Notes under the pieces: model-generated
The model's database searches: none
What the model saw: the letters and a program-made list of their open reading frames with translations, nothing else
What the model was told of the DNA's origin: nothing
Assembly: GCA_024235675.1 (NCBI GenBank)
Contig: JACKLZ010000005.1
Span: 1-64,000, forward strand
From: Zoogloeaceae bacterium
GTDB taxonomy: Bacteria > Pseudomonadota > Gammaproteobacteria > Burkholderiales > Rhodocyclaceae
Direction: 5' to 3'
DNA: 64,000 nt
Program-made: the position numbers and the translations under genes
Shown here: in pieces, positions 26,631 to 34,019 of the stretch
How the letters are laid out: every line of letters begins with the position of its first letter
Numbering within the stretch: position 1 is the stretch's first letter

Positions 26631-27606
26631 TGATGCGGGCTGGTACCTGGTCACCGTAAGGTCTGCCGACGAAGCTTGGGAGCTTCTTGATCTGGCAACA
26701 CACGGTGGGGCTATTCCAGAGAAACTCAGAATCAAATTTGAAGGTTGGCCGACCTTTACAATGAAGGTCGACGGCAAGGATTGGAAGAGCACTGTACCAA
26801 CCCGCGTAATGGGGCCTTTGCTTGAGCTTCAGAAGGACTTGCATCGCAATTTCGTCTCCATATCCTATGGCACCGCGAACCTCAAGAAGCTGCGTGACGA
26901 GGATAGAGACTCGCTGGAAATCGTTGTCAAAGTCGCGGACGGATCGTCGGACTTTCTGGCAGATCTAGCAAAACAAATGACCGTGCTCGGTGAAAAGGCC
27001 TTGGACAAGATGAGTTCACGAGATGCAGTGGTTGCTGTGGTTGGAGTTGCCACTATTGTTGGCACCTCTTTGGTCGCGATGAACTGGATCGCAACCAGGC
27101 AGCACGAAATTGACGCCGAGACAAAAATAGAGCTGTCACGGCAGGAAACCGAGCGTCTCAAGATAATGAAGGATGCGGTGACTGCTCAACCGAGGCTTCA
27201 AGAGGCCCAAAAGGACCATGTACAGACAACGAACCGCCTTCTAAAAACCCTTAAGCCGAGCGATTCCGCGAGTGTGATGGGAGTTCAGATTAGCGGCCCC
27301 GAGGCAATGGAGATCACTCAACAAGACCGGGCCCGCTCCCAAGATGTAGAACTCTCTGGCGCGTTTCGCGTCCTGGCAAACGATGCTTCGAGAGGTGACG
27401 GGTTCAGGATTAAGGTAGCTCGGCTAAGCGATGGTCTGACTTTTTCTGCAGACGTTCCTTTCGAACTCCCTGCAGACCAGAAAAAGCTTATTCAGGAGGC
27501 GGAGTGGAGCAAAGGATCGGAGATCGTTGAACTTCACGTCGAAGGACTGTTGCTCAGAGGTGCCGTTCAATCGGCGAGAGTACTATCCGCGTCAATCCCT
27601 GAGTGA
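26614..27606 (+). CDS. Single-pass membrane protein of unknown family, foreign base composition
   Basis: A 330-aa protein I do not recognise. Residues 1-125 look like a folded alpha/beta domain (FELVDDAGWYLVTVRSADEAWELLD...). A hydrophobic helix follows at about 139-160 (VVAVVGVATIVGTSLVAMNWIA), then a charged, probably coiled region at 160-220 and a C-terminal beta-rich domain of about 90 residues. The codon and base use is clearly less GC-rich than all neighbours, pointing to recent transfer. It lies between repeat copies and next to a truncated rhuM, a typical defence or mobile-island setting. A defence function is possible but not shown. The start has a GGGA site 8 bases upstream. Confidence 0.7.
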   Translation: MFELVDDAGWYLVTVRSADEAWELLDLATHGGAIPEKLRIKFEGWPTFTMKVDGKDWKSTVPTRVMGPLLELQKDLHRNFVSISYGTANLKKLRDEDRDSLEIVVKVADGSSDFLADLAKQMTVLGEKALDKMSSRDAVVAVVGVATIVGTSLVAMNWIATRQHEIDAETKIELSRQETERLKIMKDAVTAQPRLQEAQKDHVQTTNRLLKTLKPSDSASVMGVQISGPEAMEITQQDRARSQDVELSGAFRVLANDASRGDGFRIKVARLSDGLTFSADVPFELPADQKKLIQEAEWSKGSEIVELHVEGLLLRGAVQSARVLSASIPE

Positions 27607-27619
27607 GCACGCGTAGAAG

Positions 27620-27691
27620 GGTGCAATAACCGAAGGGTATTGCACCATTTTCAACCGCTGCTCGGTGCAATACGGCTGCGCCTATTGCACC
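27620..27691. repeat. Paired REP-like hairpins, copy A
   Basis: Two inverted repeats with the same arms, GGTGCAATA...TATTGCACC, lie at 27620-27646 and 27664-27691. They are separated by CATTTTCAACCGCTGCTC-type spacer. The same pair recurs at 28893-28967, where the first hairpin is decayed. Confidence 0.85.
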
Positions 27692-27700
27692 CTACGAAGT

Positions 27701-28012
27701 GGCGATTTCCCGCAAGGGCGATGGCGAAGCCGAGCCCGCGCGCCCTTTCCCTTCTGTACCGCCGAACGGAGGCCGCGGCCGGCGGGAATTGTCGTGTCGC
27801 TTGTCTGAGCCCGCAGGGCGAGTTTGCGACACGACCCGCCGGGCGCGGGCGGAGTGAGGGGACCGGCGAAGCCGGCGGTACAGCGGGGGCGTTTCTTTGC
27901 GTCCTTTCTTGTCGCTACAAGAAAGGATGTCGCCCGCCGGGGCGAAACCCGGCCAACGATCCATCGACAAGCCGATAACCGACCGAAAATCGATGGCCGG
28001 TTGAAACCGGCC
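27701..28012. repeat. Long palindrome-rich repeat, unit 1
   Basis: It is directly repeated at 29041-29351 with high identity. Nested palindromes include GTCGTGTCGC...GCGACACGAC, GACCGGCGAAGCCGG, the covarying hairpin at 27902-27927 and GGCCGGTTGAAACCGGCC at the end. It abuts the stop codon of the acyl dehydratase gene. Confidence 0.85.
27891..27954 (-). repeat. Structured palindromic repeat, copy 2
   Basis: Reverse orientation relative to copy 1. Hairpin arms TCCTTTCTTGT and ACAAGAAAGGA (11 bp) with loop CGCT are followed by GTCGCCCGCCGGGGCGAAACCCGGCC. Confidence 0.8.
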
Positions 28013-28849
28013 CTACCACTCGGCCTCGGCACTCATCGACACCGCCCCGCTGTGATCCAGCGACCACAGCTCAGCCGTGCCATCCCCAACTGGGGCCCCA
28101 TTGAGCGAAAACGGATCGACATCGAAGATCGGTCGTTCGACCCGGTAGTCGAAGCGCGTCAGTGGCCGCCCGCCGGTATGCCGCGCGGCAAAGTCGGCGA
28201 GCAAGGTAGCAATGAGCGGGCCGTGCACGACGAGACCGGGGTAGCCCTCTTCCTCAACGGCGTAAGTCCGGTCGTAGTGAATGCGATGCCCGTTGAAGGT
28301 CAGCGCCGAATAGCGGAACAGCAGCACCGGATCGGCGCACATCGGCTCGTGCCAGACGGCTGGCTTGTCGACGACTCGCGGCGATGGCGGCGGTGCATCG
28401 GCGGCAGGCGGGTCGCGATAGACGATGTCGTGTTCTTCGACCACGGCCAGCCCGCCCGGCCCGTCGATGCGATGTTCGACCACGACGAACACCAGCGCAC
28501 CGCTGCGGCCGGTTTTCTCGCGCACGTCCTTGATCGTAGACACCCGCCGCACCGCGTCGCCCACGCGCAACGGCTGATGGAAGCGCACCCGGCCGCCGGC
28601 CCACATGCGCCGGGGCAGGTCCACCGGCGGCAGGAATCCACCGCGCCGCGCGTGGCCATCGGGGCCGATGTCTGAGGCGCGCGCTTGCGGCAGGAAGTAC
28701 AGCCAGTGCGCCAGCGGCGGCAGCGCGTCGCCGGGCTGTGCCGGGCCGTCGGATTTGTCGAGCGTGGCACGCCAGCCGGTGAGCGGAGCGGCGGTGATGC
28801 AGTCGTCGGTCGTTTCCTGGCGGCCGATCCAGTCTTGCAGACGGGGCAT
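28013..28849 (-). CDS. FAS1-like/MaoC-type acyl-CoA dehydratase (mesaconyl-C4-CoA/itaconyl-CoA hydratase-like)
   Basis: A 278-aa protein with two hot-dog halves. The N-terminal half has LPPLAHWLYFLPQARASDIGPDGH and GGFLPPVDLPRRMWAGGRVRFHQPLRVGDAVRR, typical of the N-terminal dehydratase domain. The C-terminal half carries FRYSALTFNGHRIHYDRTYA, the catalytic hydratase motif with its His and Asp. These features match the HTD2/mesaconyl-C4-CoA hydratase group. The substrate is not fixed by sequence. The start at 28849 gives MPRLQDWIGRQ; a longer frame adds nine unlikely residues. The 3' end of this gene is duplicated, damaged, at 29352-29513. Confidence 0.85.
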   Translation of the reverse strand: MPRLQDWIGRQETTDDCITAAPLTGWRATLDKSDGPAQPGDALPPLAHWLYFLPQARASDIGPDGHARRGGFLPPVDLPRRMWAGGRVRFHQPLRVGDAVRRVSTIKDVREKTGRSGALVFVVVEHRIDGPGGLAVVEEHDIVYRDPPAADAPPPSPRVVDKPAVWHEPMCADPVLLFRYSALTFNGHRIHYDRTYAVEEEGYPGLVVHGPLIATLLADFAARHTGGRPLTRFDYRVERPIFDVDPFSLNGAPVGDGTAELWSLDHSGAVSMSAEAEW

Positions 28850-28892
28850 GGCGGGGCTCCGTGGTGCCGAGAACAATCACAGTATGCGTCAG

Positions 28893-28967
28893 CGCGGGGC
28901 AACAGCCGAAGGGCATTACGCCATTTTCAACCGCTGCTCGGTGCAATACGGCTGCGGCTATTGCACC
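28893..28967. repeat. Paired REP-like hairpins, copy B
   Basis: Matches copy A at 27620-27691. The second hairpin GGTGCAATA...TATTGCACC (28940-28967) is intact. The first has lost its pairing (GGGGCAACA...CATTACGCC). Confidence 0.8.
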
Positions 28968-29040
28968 ATACGGCACTACCCACCCCGCAGCGTTTCTCGT
29001 GAGGCGCGATGGTGGGCGGCAAGCCGACCACCAAACGGAG

Positions 29041-29351
29041 GGACGATTTTCCGCAAAGGCAATGGCGAAGCCGAGCCCGCGCGCCTTCCCCTTCTGTACC
29101 GCCGAACGGAGGCCGCGGCTGGCGGGAATTGTCGTGTCGCTGTTTGAGCCCGCAGGGCGAGTTTGCGACACGACCCGCCGGGCGCGGGCGTAGAGAGGGC
29201 ACCGGCGAAGCCGGCGGTACAGCGGGGGCGTTTTCTTGGTGACTTCTTTGTCGCTACAAAGAAGTTACTCGCCCGCCGGGGCGAGACCCGGCCAACGTCC
29301 CGTCGAAAAATCGATACCCGACCGAAAACCGATGGCCGGTTGAAACCGGCC
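29041..29351. repeat. Long palindrome-rich repeat, unit 2
   Basis: Direct repeat of 27701-28012 with scattered substitutions and small indels. The order is again GTCGTGTCGC palindrome, CCGGCGAAGCCGG, covarying hairpin, GGCCGGTTGAAACCGGCC, then the dehydratase 3' end. Confidence 0.85.
29230..29293 (-). repeat. Structured palindromic repeat, copy 3
   Basis: Hairpin arms ACTTCTTTGT and ACAAAGAAGT (10 bp, 29242-29265) with loop CGCT are followed by TACTCGCCCGCCGGGGCGAGACCCGGCC. Arm changes relative to copy 2 are compensatory. Confidence 0.8.
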
Positions 29352-29513
29352 CTACCACTTGGCTTCGGCACTCATCGACACCGGTGATCCAGCAACCACA
29401 GCCCAACCACCCCATTCCCCACTGGTGCACCGTTGAGTGAAAACGGATCGACATCGAAAATCGGCCATTCAACCCGATAGTCGAAACGCGTCAACGGTCG
29501 ACCGGCGGCGCGT
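29352..29513 (-). pseudogene. 3' fragment of acyl dehydratase gene
   Basis: The last roughly 50 codons of the gene at 28013-28849 recur here (LTRFDYRVEWPIFDVDPFSL...). They carry substitutions and a 7-base deletion near the end that breaks the frame. The TAG stop context and the adjoining repeat are also copied. The fragment runs into the stop codon region of the TRAP permease gene. Confidence 0.85.
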
Positions 29514-32118
29514 CACGCGGCTGATGCCCACCCGTTTCACGCCGAGCGCGTGCGCGCTGCAATGCGACGACGAGGGCGAGCACCAGCAGGGTCGGCACGA
29601 AGATCCATTCCTTGGCGGGGCGCTCGGCGGGCAGCTCGATGTGGGTCACGGTGAAGCCCTGTTCCAGGCCGAGTTTGTCGGCGCGGCTGCCGAACTCGAC
29701 CACCATGACTTGCACATTGTCGCCGAGCGCCATCACGCTCAGGCCGGATTGCTTGAGGCGCGCACGGGCGTTCCCGGCGGTTTCGCCGAGTGGAAGCAGC
29801 ACCCCTTTGGAGACGTCGTCGCCCTCCAGCGTGATGCCCTCGACCCACACGCGCAGGTTGCTGTTGGCGGGCGCGGTCTCGACCAGTTCATTGAGACGCG
29901 ACGCCGGCACGGCGTTGTAAGGCGGGTAGATCGTGTCCATCCAGAAGTCGGGCCGGAACAGGCTGAAGGTCACGAGCAGCAGCAGCGCGGTCTCGTGCAG
30001 GCGGCTGCGGGTGAGGAACCAGCCCTGGGTGGCGGCGGCGAAGACCAGGTTGGCGAGCACCGCGCTGGCCACGGTGAGGACAAAGGCCCACACGCTGTCG
30101 ATGCCGATCAACAGCAACTGGGTGTTGAAGATGAACATGAAGGGCAGGATCGCGGTGCGGATCGAGTAGATGAAGGCCTGCACGCCGGTGGCGATGGGGT
30201 CGCAGCGCGCGATGCCGGCAGCGGCATACGAGGCGAGGCCGACCGGTGGCGTGACGTCGGCCATCAGGCCGAAATAGAAGACGAACAGGTGCACCGCGAT
30301 CAGCGGCACGAGCAGGCCGCTCTGCGCGCCGAGTTCGACCACCACCGGCGCCATCAGCGTCGACACCACGATGTAGTTGGCCGTGGTCGGCAGGCCCATG
30401 CCGAGGATCAGGCAGATCACCGCGACCATGAACAGCATGGCCATCAGGTTGCCGCCCGACACCGCCTCGACAAACTCGGTCAGCACCAGGCCGATGCCGG
30501 TGAGCGTGACGGTGCCGACAATGATGCCGGCCGCCGCGGTGGCGATGCCGATGCCGATCATGTTGCGTGCGCCGATCGACAGGCCGTCGTAAAGATCGCG
30601 AAAGCCCTGATGCAGCTCGGCCAGGGTGTCGCCCTTGCCGCGCATCAGGGCGAGGAGGGGCCGCTGGGTGACGAGGATGAAGATCATGAAGCTGGTCGCC
30701 CAGAAGGCCGACAGGCCGGGCGAGAGCTCCTCGACCATCAGGTTCCAGATCAATGACACGACCGGCAGCAGGAAGTGCAGGCCGGACTTGAGCGTCGGGC
30801 CGACCTCGGGCAGTTCGGTGATCTCGTCGTTCGGGTCCTCGATGCGCAGTTCGGGCTGCTGTGCCGAAAACCACAGCAGCACCAGATAGGCCACAAACAT
30901 CAGCACGGCGACGATGATGAACGAGGCGTCGCCGGTGAGCGCCTTGATCCAGCCCATGCCCCAGTAGACGATGCCGGCGAGGATGATCACGCCGCTGATC
31001 GTCATCAGGGTGCGCATCAACCGCATCTGCCAGCTGTGCGGGCTGGGGCGGCGAGGCAGACCGCGGATGTCGGCCTTCATGGCTTCGAGATGCACCAGGT
31101 AGAACAGCGCAATGTACGAAATCAGCGCCGGCAGGATGGCGTGCTTGAGCACCTGCACATAGGGGATGCCGACATACTCGACCATCAGAAAGGCGGCCGC
31201 GCCCATCACCGGCGGCATGATCTGCCCGTCCACCGAGGCGGCCACCTCGACCGCAGCGGCCTTTTTCGGCGCGTAGCCGACGCGCTTCATCAGCGGAATG
31301 GTGAAGGTGCCGGTGGTCACCACATTGGCAATCGACGAGCCGGAGATCATGCCGGTCGAGGCCGAGGCGACCACCGCCGCCTTGGCCGGCCCGCCGCGGA
31401 AGTGGCCGAGCATCGACATCGCCGACATGATGAAGTAGTTGCCCGCGCCGGCCGTCTCGAGCAGCGCGCCGAACAGCACGAAGAGGAAGATGAAGCTGGT
31501 CGACACGCCCAGCGCCACCCCGAACACCCCTTCGGTCGACAGCCACAGGTGGTTCATGCCCTTGCCGAGCGAGGCGCCGCGGTGGGCGATCACGTCCGGC
31601 ATGTAGGCGCCGAGGAAGATGTACGAGATGAAGATCAGCGCCAGGATCACCATGGGCAGGCCGAGCGCGCGGCGCGCCGCTTCGAGCAGCAGCGTCAGGC
31701 CGACCACGGCGGCCACCAGGTCCAGGGTCGTCGGCAGGCCGGGGCGTTCCGACAAGGCGGCATAGAAGAGGAAAAGATAGCCGGCCACGAACGCGCCGAT
31801 CAGCGCCAGCGCCCAGTCCAGCACCGGCACATGGGCGCGCGGCGAGCGTTTGAAGGCCGGGTAGGCCATGAAGCCGAGAAAGACCGCAAACGCCAGGTGG
31901 ATGGCGCGGGCCTCGGTATCGTTGAGGATGCCGATTTCGAACACGAAGGGCAGCGGCGAGGCAAACCACAGCTGGAACAGCGACCACGCGATCCCCGTGG
32001 CGGCAATGATCGCGGCGGTCACGCCGGTCGGCTTGCGCCCGCCGGTGTCGGCCTCGGCAACGATCTGCTTGAGTTCCTCTTCACTGAGGTCATGGTGTCG
32101 CGCTTTTGACTTGGCCAT
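29491..32118 (-). CDS. TRAP transporter fused 4TM/12TM permease with DUF3394 tail (TAXI type)
   Basis: An 875-aa inner-membrane permease in which the DctQ-like small and DctM-like large subunits are fused. The N-terminal part has several helices including GIAWSLFQLWFASPLPFVFE. The DctM core is recognised by ASTGMISGSSIANVVTTGTFTIPLMKR, the AASVDGQIMPPVMGAAAFLM block and LGMGLPTTANYIVVSTLMAPV. The C-terminal 150 residues correspond to the DUF3394 domain, ending in one more helix. Such permeases work with a TAXI periplasmic binding protein, which is not present nearby. GAGGAGGG lies 7 bases before the ATG. The extreme C-terminus (about the last eight codons) is encoded inside the dehydratase fragment, so the native tail may have been altered. 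Confidence 0.92.
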   Translation of the reverse strand: MAKSKARHHDLSEEELKQIVAEADTGGRKPTGVTAAIIAATGIAWSLFQLWFASPLPFVFEIGILNDTEARAIHLAFAVFLGFMAYPAFKRSPRAHVPVLDWALALIGAFVAGYLFLFYAALSERPGLPTTLDLVAAVVGLTLLLEAARRALGLPMVILALIFISYIFLGAYMPDVIAHRGASLGKGMNHLWLSTEGVFGVALGVSTSFIFLFVLFGALLETAGAGNYFIMSAMSMLGHFRGGPAKAAVVASASTGMISGSSIANVVTTGTFTIPLMKRVGYAPKKAAAVEVAASVDGQIMPPVMGAAAFLMVEYVGIPYVQVLKHAILPALISYIALFYLVHLEAMKADIRGLPRRPSPHSWQMRLMRTLMTISGVIILAGIVYWGMGWIKALTGDASFIIVAVLMFVAYLVLLWFSAQQPELRIEDPNDEITELPEVGPTLKSGLHFLLPVVSLIWNLMVEELSPGLSAFWATSFMIFILVTQRPLLALMRGKGDTLAELHQGFRDLYDGLSIGARNMIGIGIATAAAGIIVGTVTLTGIGLVLTEFVEAVSGGNLMAMLFMVAVICLILGMGLPTTANYIVVSTLMAPVVVELGAQSGLLVPLIAVHLFVFYFGLMADVTPPVGLASYAAAGIARCDPIATGVQAFIYSIRTAILPFMFIFNTQLLLIGIDSVWAFVLTVASAVLANLVFAAATQGWFLTRSRLHETALLLLVTFSLFRPDFWMDTIYPPYNAVPASRLNELVETAPANSNLRVWVEGITLEGDDVSKGVLLPLGETAGNARARLKQSGLSVMALGDNVQVMVVEFGSRADKLGLEQGFTVTHIELPAERPAKEWIFVPTLLVLALVVALQRARARRETGGHQPRDAPPVDR

Positions 32119-32456
32119 GCGCACGCCCTCCTCATGTTCGCTTGCGCGTCCGCGACGGCGATTCGCGTTCGAACGTCGCCGGTGTGTCACGACGTGCAGG
32201 ACTGCGTCCCCTCATTCTCTTTGTAGTACGCACACGGCCGCCGTGCCCGGCGCTGCGGTTTCCCGGCGGGCGCATTCCCGCAGCTCGGCCGTGCGCCTGG
32301 CAATGCGCCCCCCGACCGCCACAGCACCCCGGCCAACACCCCCGTGCCACCGGCCGGCTGCGACAACCGGCTGTCCAAGTTCGCCCCATGCCTCGGCACA
32401 GCCGATACATCGGCTTACAATGGGCGCTCTCCCCGCCCGCCCGACACGAGCCCCCC
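32119..32456. other. Divergent intergenic region between TRAP permease and PRPP synthetase genes
   Basis: No gene is seen in these 338 bp. They contain the ribosome binding site of the TRAP gene and, on the plus strand, a palindrome and -10-like box described separately. Confidence 0.6.
32400..32421 (+). promoter_or_regulatory. Palindrome abutting a -10-like box before the PRPP synthetase gene
   Basis: AGCCGAT-AC-ATCGGCT is a perfect 7-bp inverted repeat directly followed by TACAAT, a good sigma-70 -10 box, 36 bp before the start codon. It is a candidate operator between -35 and -10. Confidence 0.5.
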
Positions 32457-33398
32457 ATGAACGACGCCCTGCGTATCTTTGCCGGCAACTCCAACGACCC
32501 GCTGGCCCGCGAAATCTGCAGCACGCTGGGCATTCCACTCAGCCCGCTGAAAATCGCGCGCTTCTCGAACGACAACCTGCATGTGCAGGTGATGGCCAAT
32601 GTGCGCGAGCGCGATGTGTTCGTGGTGCAGTCTTTCACCGCGCCGGTGAGCGACCACATCATGGAGTTGATGATCACGCTCGACGCCTTGCGCAGCGCCT
32701 CGGCGCACCGGGTAACGGCGGTGATTCCGTACTACTCCTACGCGCGTTCCGACAAAAAGGACGCGCCGCGCATTTCGATCACCGGCCGGCTGGTGGCCGA
32801 CATGCTGCGCACCGCCGGTGCCGACCGGGTGCTGACCATGGACTTGCACGCCGACCAGGTGCATGGCTTTTTCACCATGCCGGTCGACCACCTCACCGCC
32901 ATCCCGACCATTGCTGAGCATTTCCGCCAGCACTACGACATCTCCAACATGGTGGCGGTGGCCACCGACGCGGGCGGTGCCAAGCGCGCAGGGCGTTTCT
33001 CGGAGCGGCTGGGCATTCCGATGGCGATCATCGACAAGCGCCGCATCAGCGACACGCAGGTCAAGCAAGGACAGGTAATCGGCGAAGTGAAGGGGCGCGA
33101 CGCGGTGATTTTTGAAGACGAAATCTCTACCGGCGGCACGCTCATCACCACCATCGACACCCTGCGCGAAGCCGGTGCGCGCACCATCCACGCCGGCGCG
33201 GTGCACGGCGTGCTGTGCGGCCCGGCGATCGAGCGCCTGCGCGAGGCGCCGATCGAATCCATCGTGGTCACCAACACGGTGCACATCCCCGAGCACAAGC
33301 GCCTCGACAAGCTCACGGTGCTGACCATCGCACCGCTGCTGGCCTCAGCCATCGAGCGCATTCACAGCGGCGAGAGCGTGGGAGAACTGTTCAGGTAA
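32457..33398 (+). CDS. Ribose-phosphate pyrophosphokinase paralogue
   Basis: A 313-aa PRPP synthetase that makes 5-phosphoribosyl diphosphate from ribose 5-phosphate and ATP. It keeps IFAGNSNDPLAREI, FSNDNLHVQ and the ATP/flexible loop YYSYARSDKKDAPRISITGRLVADML. It also keeps the VLTMDLHADQVHGFF metal and ribose-5-P region, plus AVATDAGGAKRAGRFSERLG and MAIIDKRR. The PRPP loop reads FEDEISTGGTL rather than the usual VDDMIDTGGTL, and the flexible loop has SDKK in place of QDRR. These differences mark a paralogous subgroup rather than the housekeeping prs. The gene stands alone behind a palindromic promoter. Confidence 0.88.
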   Translation: MNDALRIFAGNSNDPLAREICSTLGIPLSPLKIARFSNDNLHVQVMANVRERDVFVVQSFTAPVSDHIMELMITLDALRSASAHRVTAVIPYYSYARSDKKDAPRISITGRLVADMLRTAGADRVLTMDLHADQVHGFFTMPVDHLTAIPTIAEHFRQHYDISNMVAVATDAGGAKRAGRFSERLGIPMAIIDKRRISDTQVKQGQVIGEVKGRDAVIFEDEISTGGTLITTIDTLREAGARTIHAGAVHGVLCGPAIERLREAPIESIVVTNTVHIPEHKRLDKLTVLTIAPLLASAIERIHSGESVGELFR

Positions 33399-33890
33399 GC
33401 GTCGCAGTCAGCCCGATAGACTCACCCGAGCGCGCTCGGCATCACCTCGAGCCCCGCATGGAGTCGGCTTGCGCGTCGATTTTGGGGGCTGCGCCAAGGC
33501 CGCGTCGATCGCGCCACCCCCGGCCCGAACTGCGCGCCCACCAGCGCAGCGACGCCGATTTTGCCCCCCCGTGGCGGATCCGCGGGGATGAACCTCACCA
33601 CGCCGCCGATCTCATCCGGGCCGACCGTTGGCCAAGCCCCTGCAATCGCCTGTCCAATCACGGGGTGCAATGTGATTGTTTTCGGTCTAGCCTTCAAGGA
33701 AGGCTGCCGCGACGGCATGTCATAGAGCGGATCCGCGAACGGCACCACGACGGGTACAAGCTGCCGGTCCCCGATTTTGCGGCCATTGCCAGGCAGGCGG
33801 CGCACGACGACGAGGCGCGCGTGTGCATGCAAAAAACCTCCTCCGCGTGCCGCCGTCGTTGCCGTCGCTTCTCACCAGGAGTATGCGTAA
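33399..33890. other. Long region with no clear gene
   Basis: Frames on both strands stay open here but none has family character. A 45-codon frame at 33588-33725 (MNLTTPPISSGPTVGQ...) and a 136-codon minus frame (33422-33832) are the best candidates; they could be remnants of a decayed gene. The stretch also has the palindromes CCGAGCGCGCTCGG (33427-33440) and two GCGGATCCGC blocks. Confidence 0.5.
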
Positions 33891-34019
33891 ATGCCCTCAG
33901 GCGAACTCATCGACGACATTGAACCAACCGCCGTTGTTGTTGCGCAGACGTCGTTGTTGATCGCGGCGCGCAGGCCGCGGCAGGCGTGCGTGTCTGACGC
34001 GGACAGGCAGGGCCGGTGA
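33891..34019 (+). CDS. Small ORF (42 aa) coupled to the lytic transglycosylase gene
   Basis: ATG at 33891 has CAGGAG 9 bases upstream. The product MPSGELIDDIEPTAVVVAQTSLLI... has no recognised family. Its TGA overlaps the GTG at 34016, where the next gene may start. It could be a real small protein or a coupling leader. Confidence 0.4.
   Translation: MPSGELIDDIEPTAVVVAQTSLLIAARRPRQACVSDADRQGR

Larger units (their letters stand above)
27607..28012. other. Repeat-filled intergenic region
   Basis: No gene is seen. The stretch holds two short hairpins, then a roughly 320-bp palindrome-rich unit (27701-28012). Apparent reading frames on both strands are by-products of the GC-rich palindromes. 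Confidence 0.7.
28850..29490. other. Second repeat-filled region with gene fragment
   Basis: No intact gene is seen. In order it contains decayed REP-like hairpins (28893-28967), repeat unit 2 (29041-29351), which includes structured repeat copy 3, and a 3' fragment of the neighbouring dehydratase gene that reaches the end of the TRAP permease gene. Confidence 0.7.

Noticed and set aside
27620..29351. CRISPR array suggested by repeated palindromes
   Set aside because: Copies are few, unequally spaced, in both orientations and without spacer-sized unique units. No cas genes are near.
25876..29513. Insertion sequence or prophage in the accessory patch
   Set aside because: No transposase, integrase or phage structural gene is present and no clear terminal repeats with target duplication were seen.
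33422..33832. 136-codon minus-strand frame in the gap after the PRPP synthetase gene
   Set aside because: No ribosome binding site, family or conserved motif; kept only as a possible remnant in the description of the gap.
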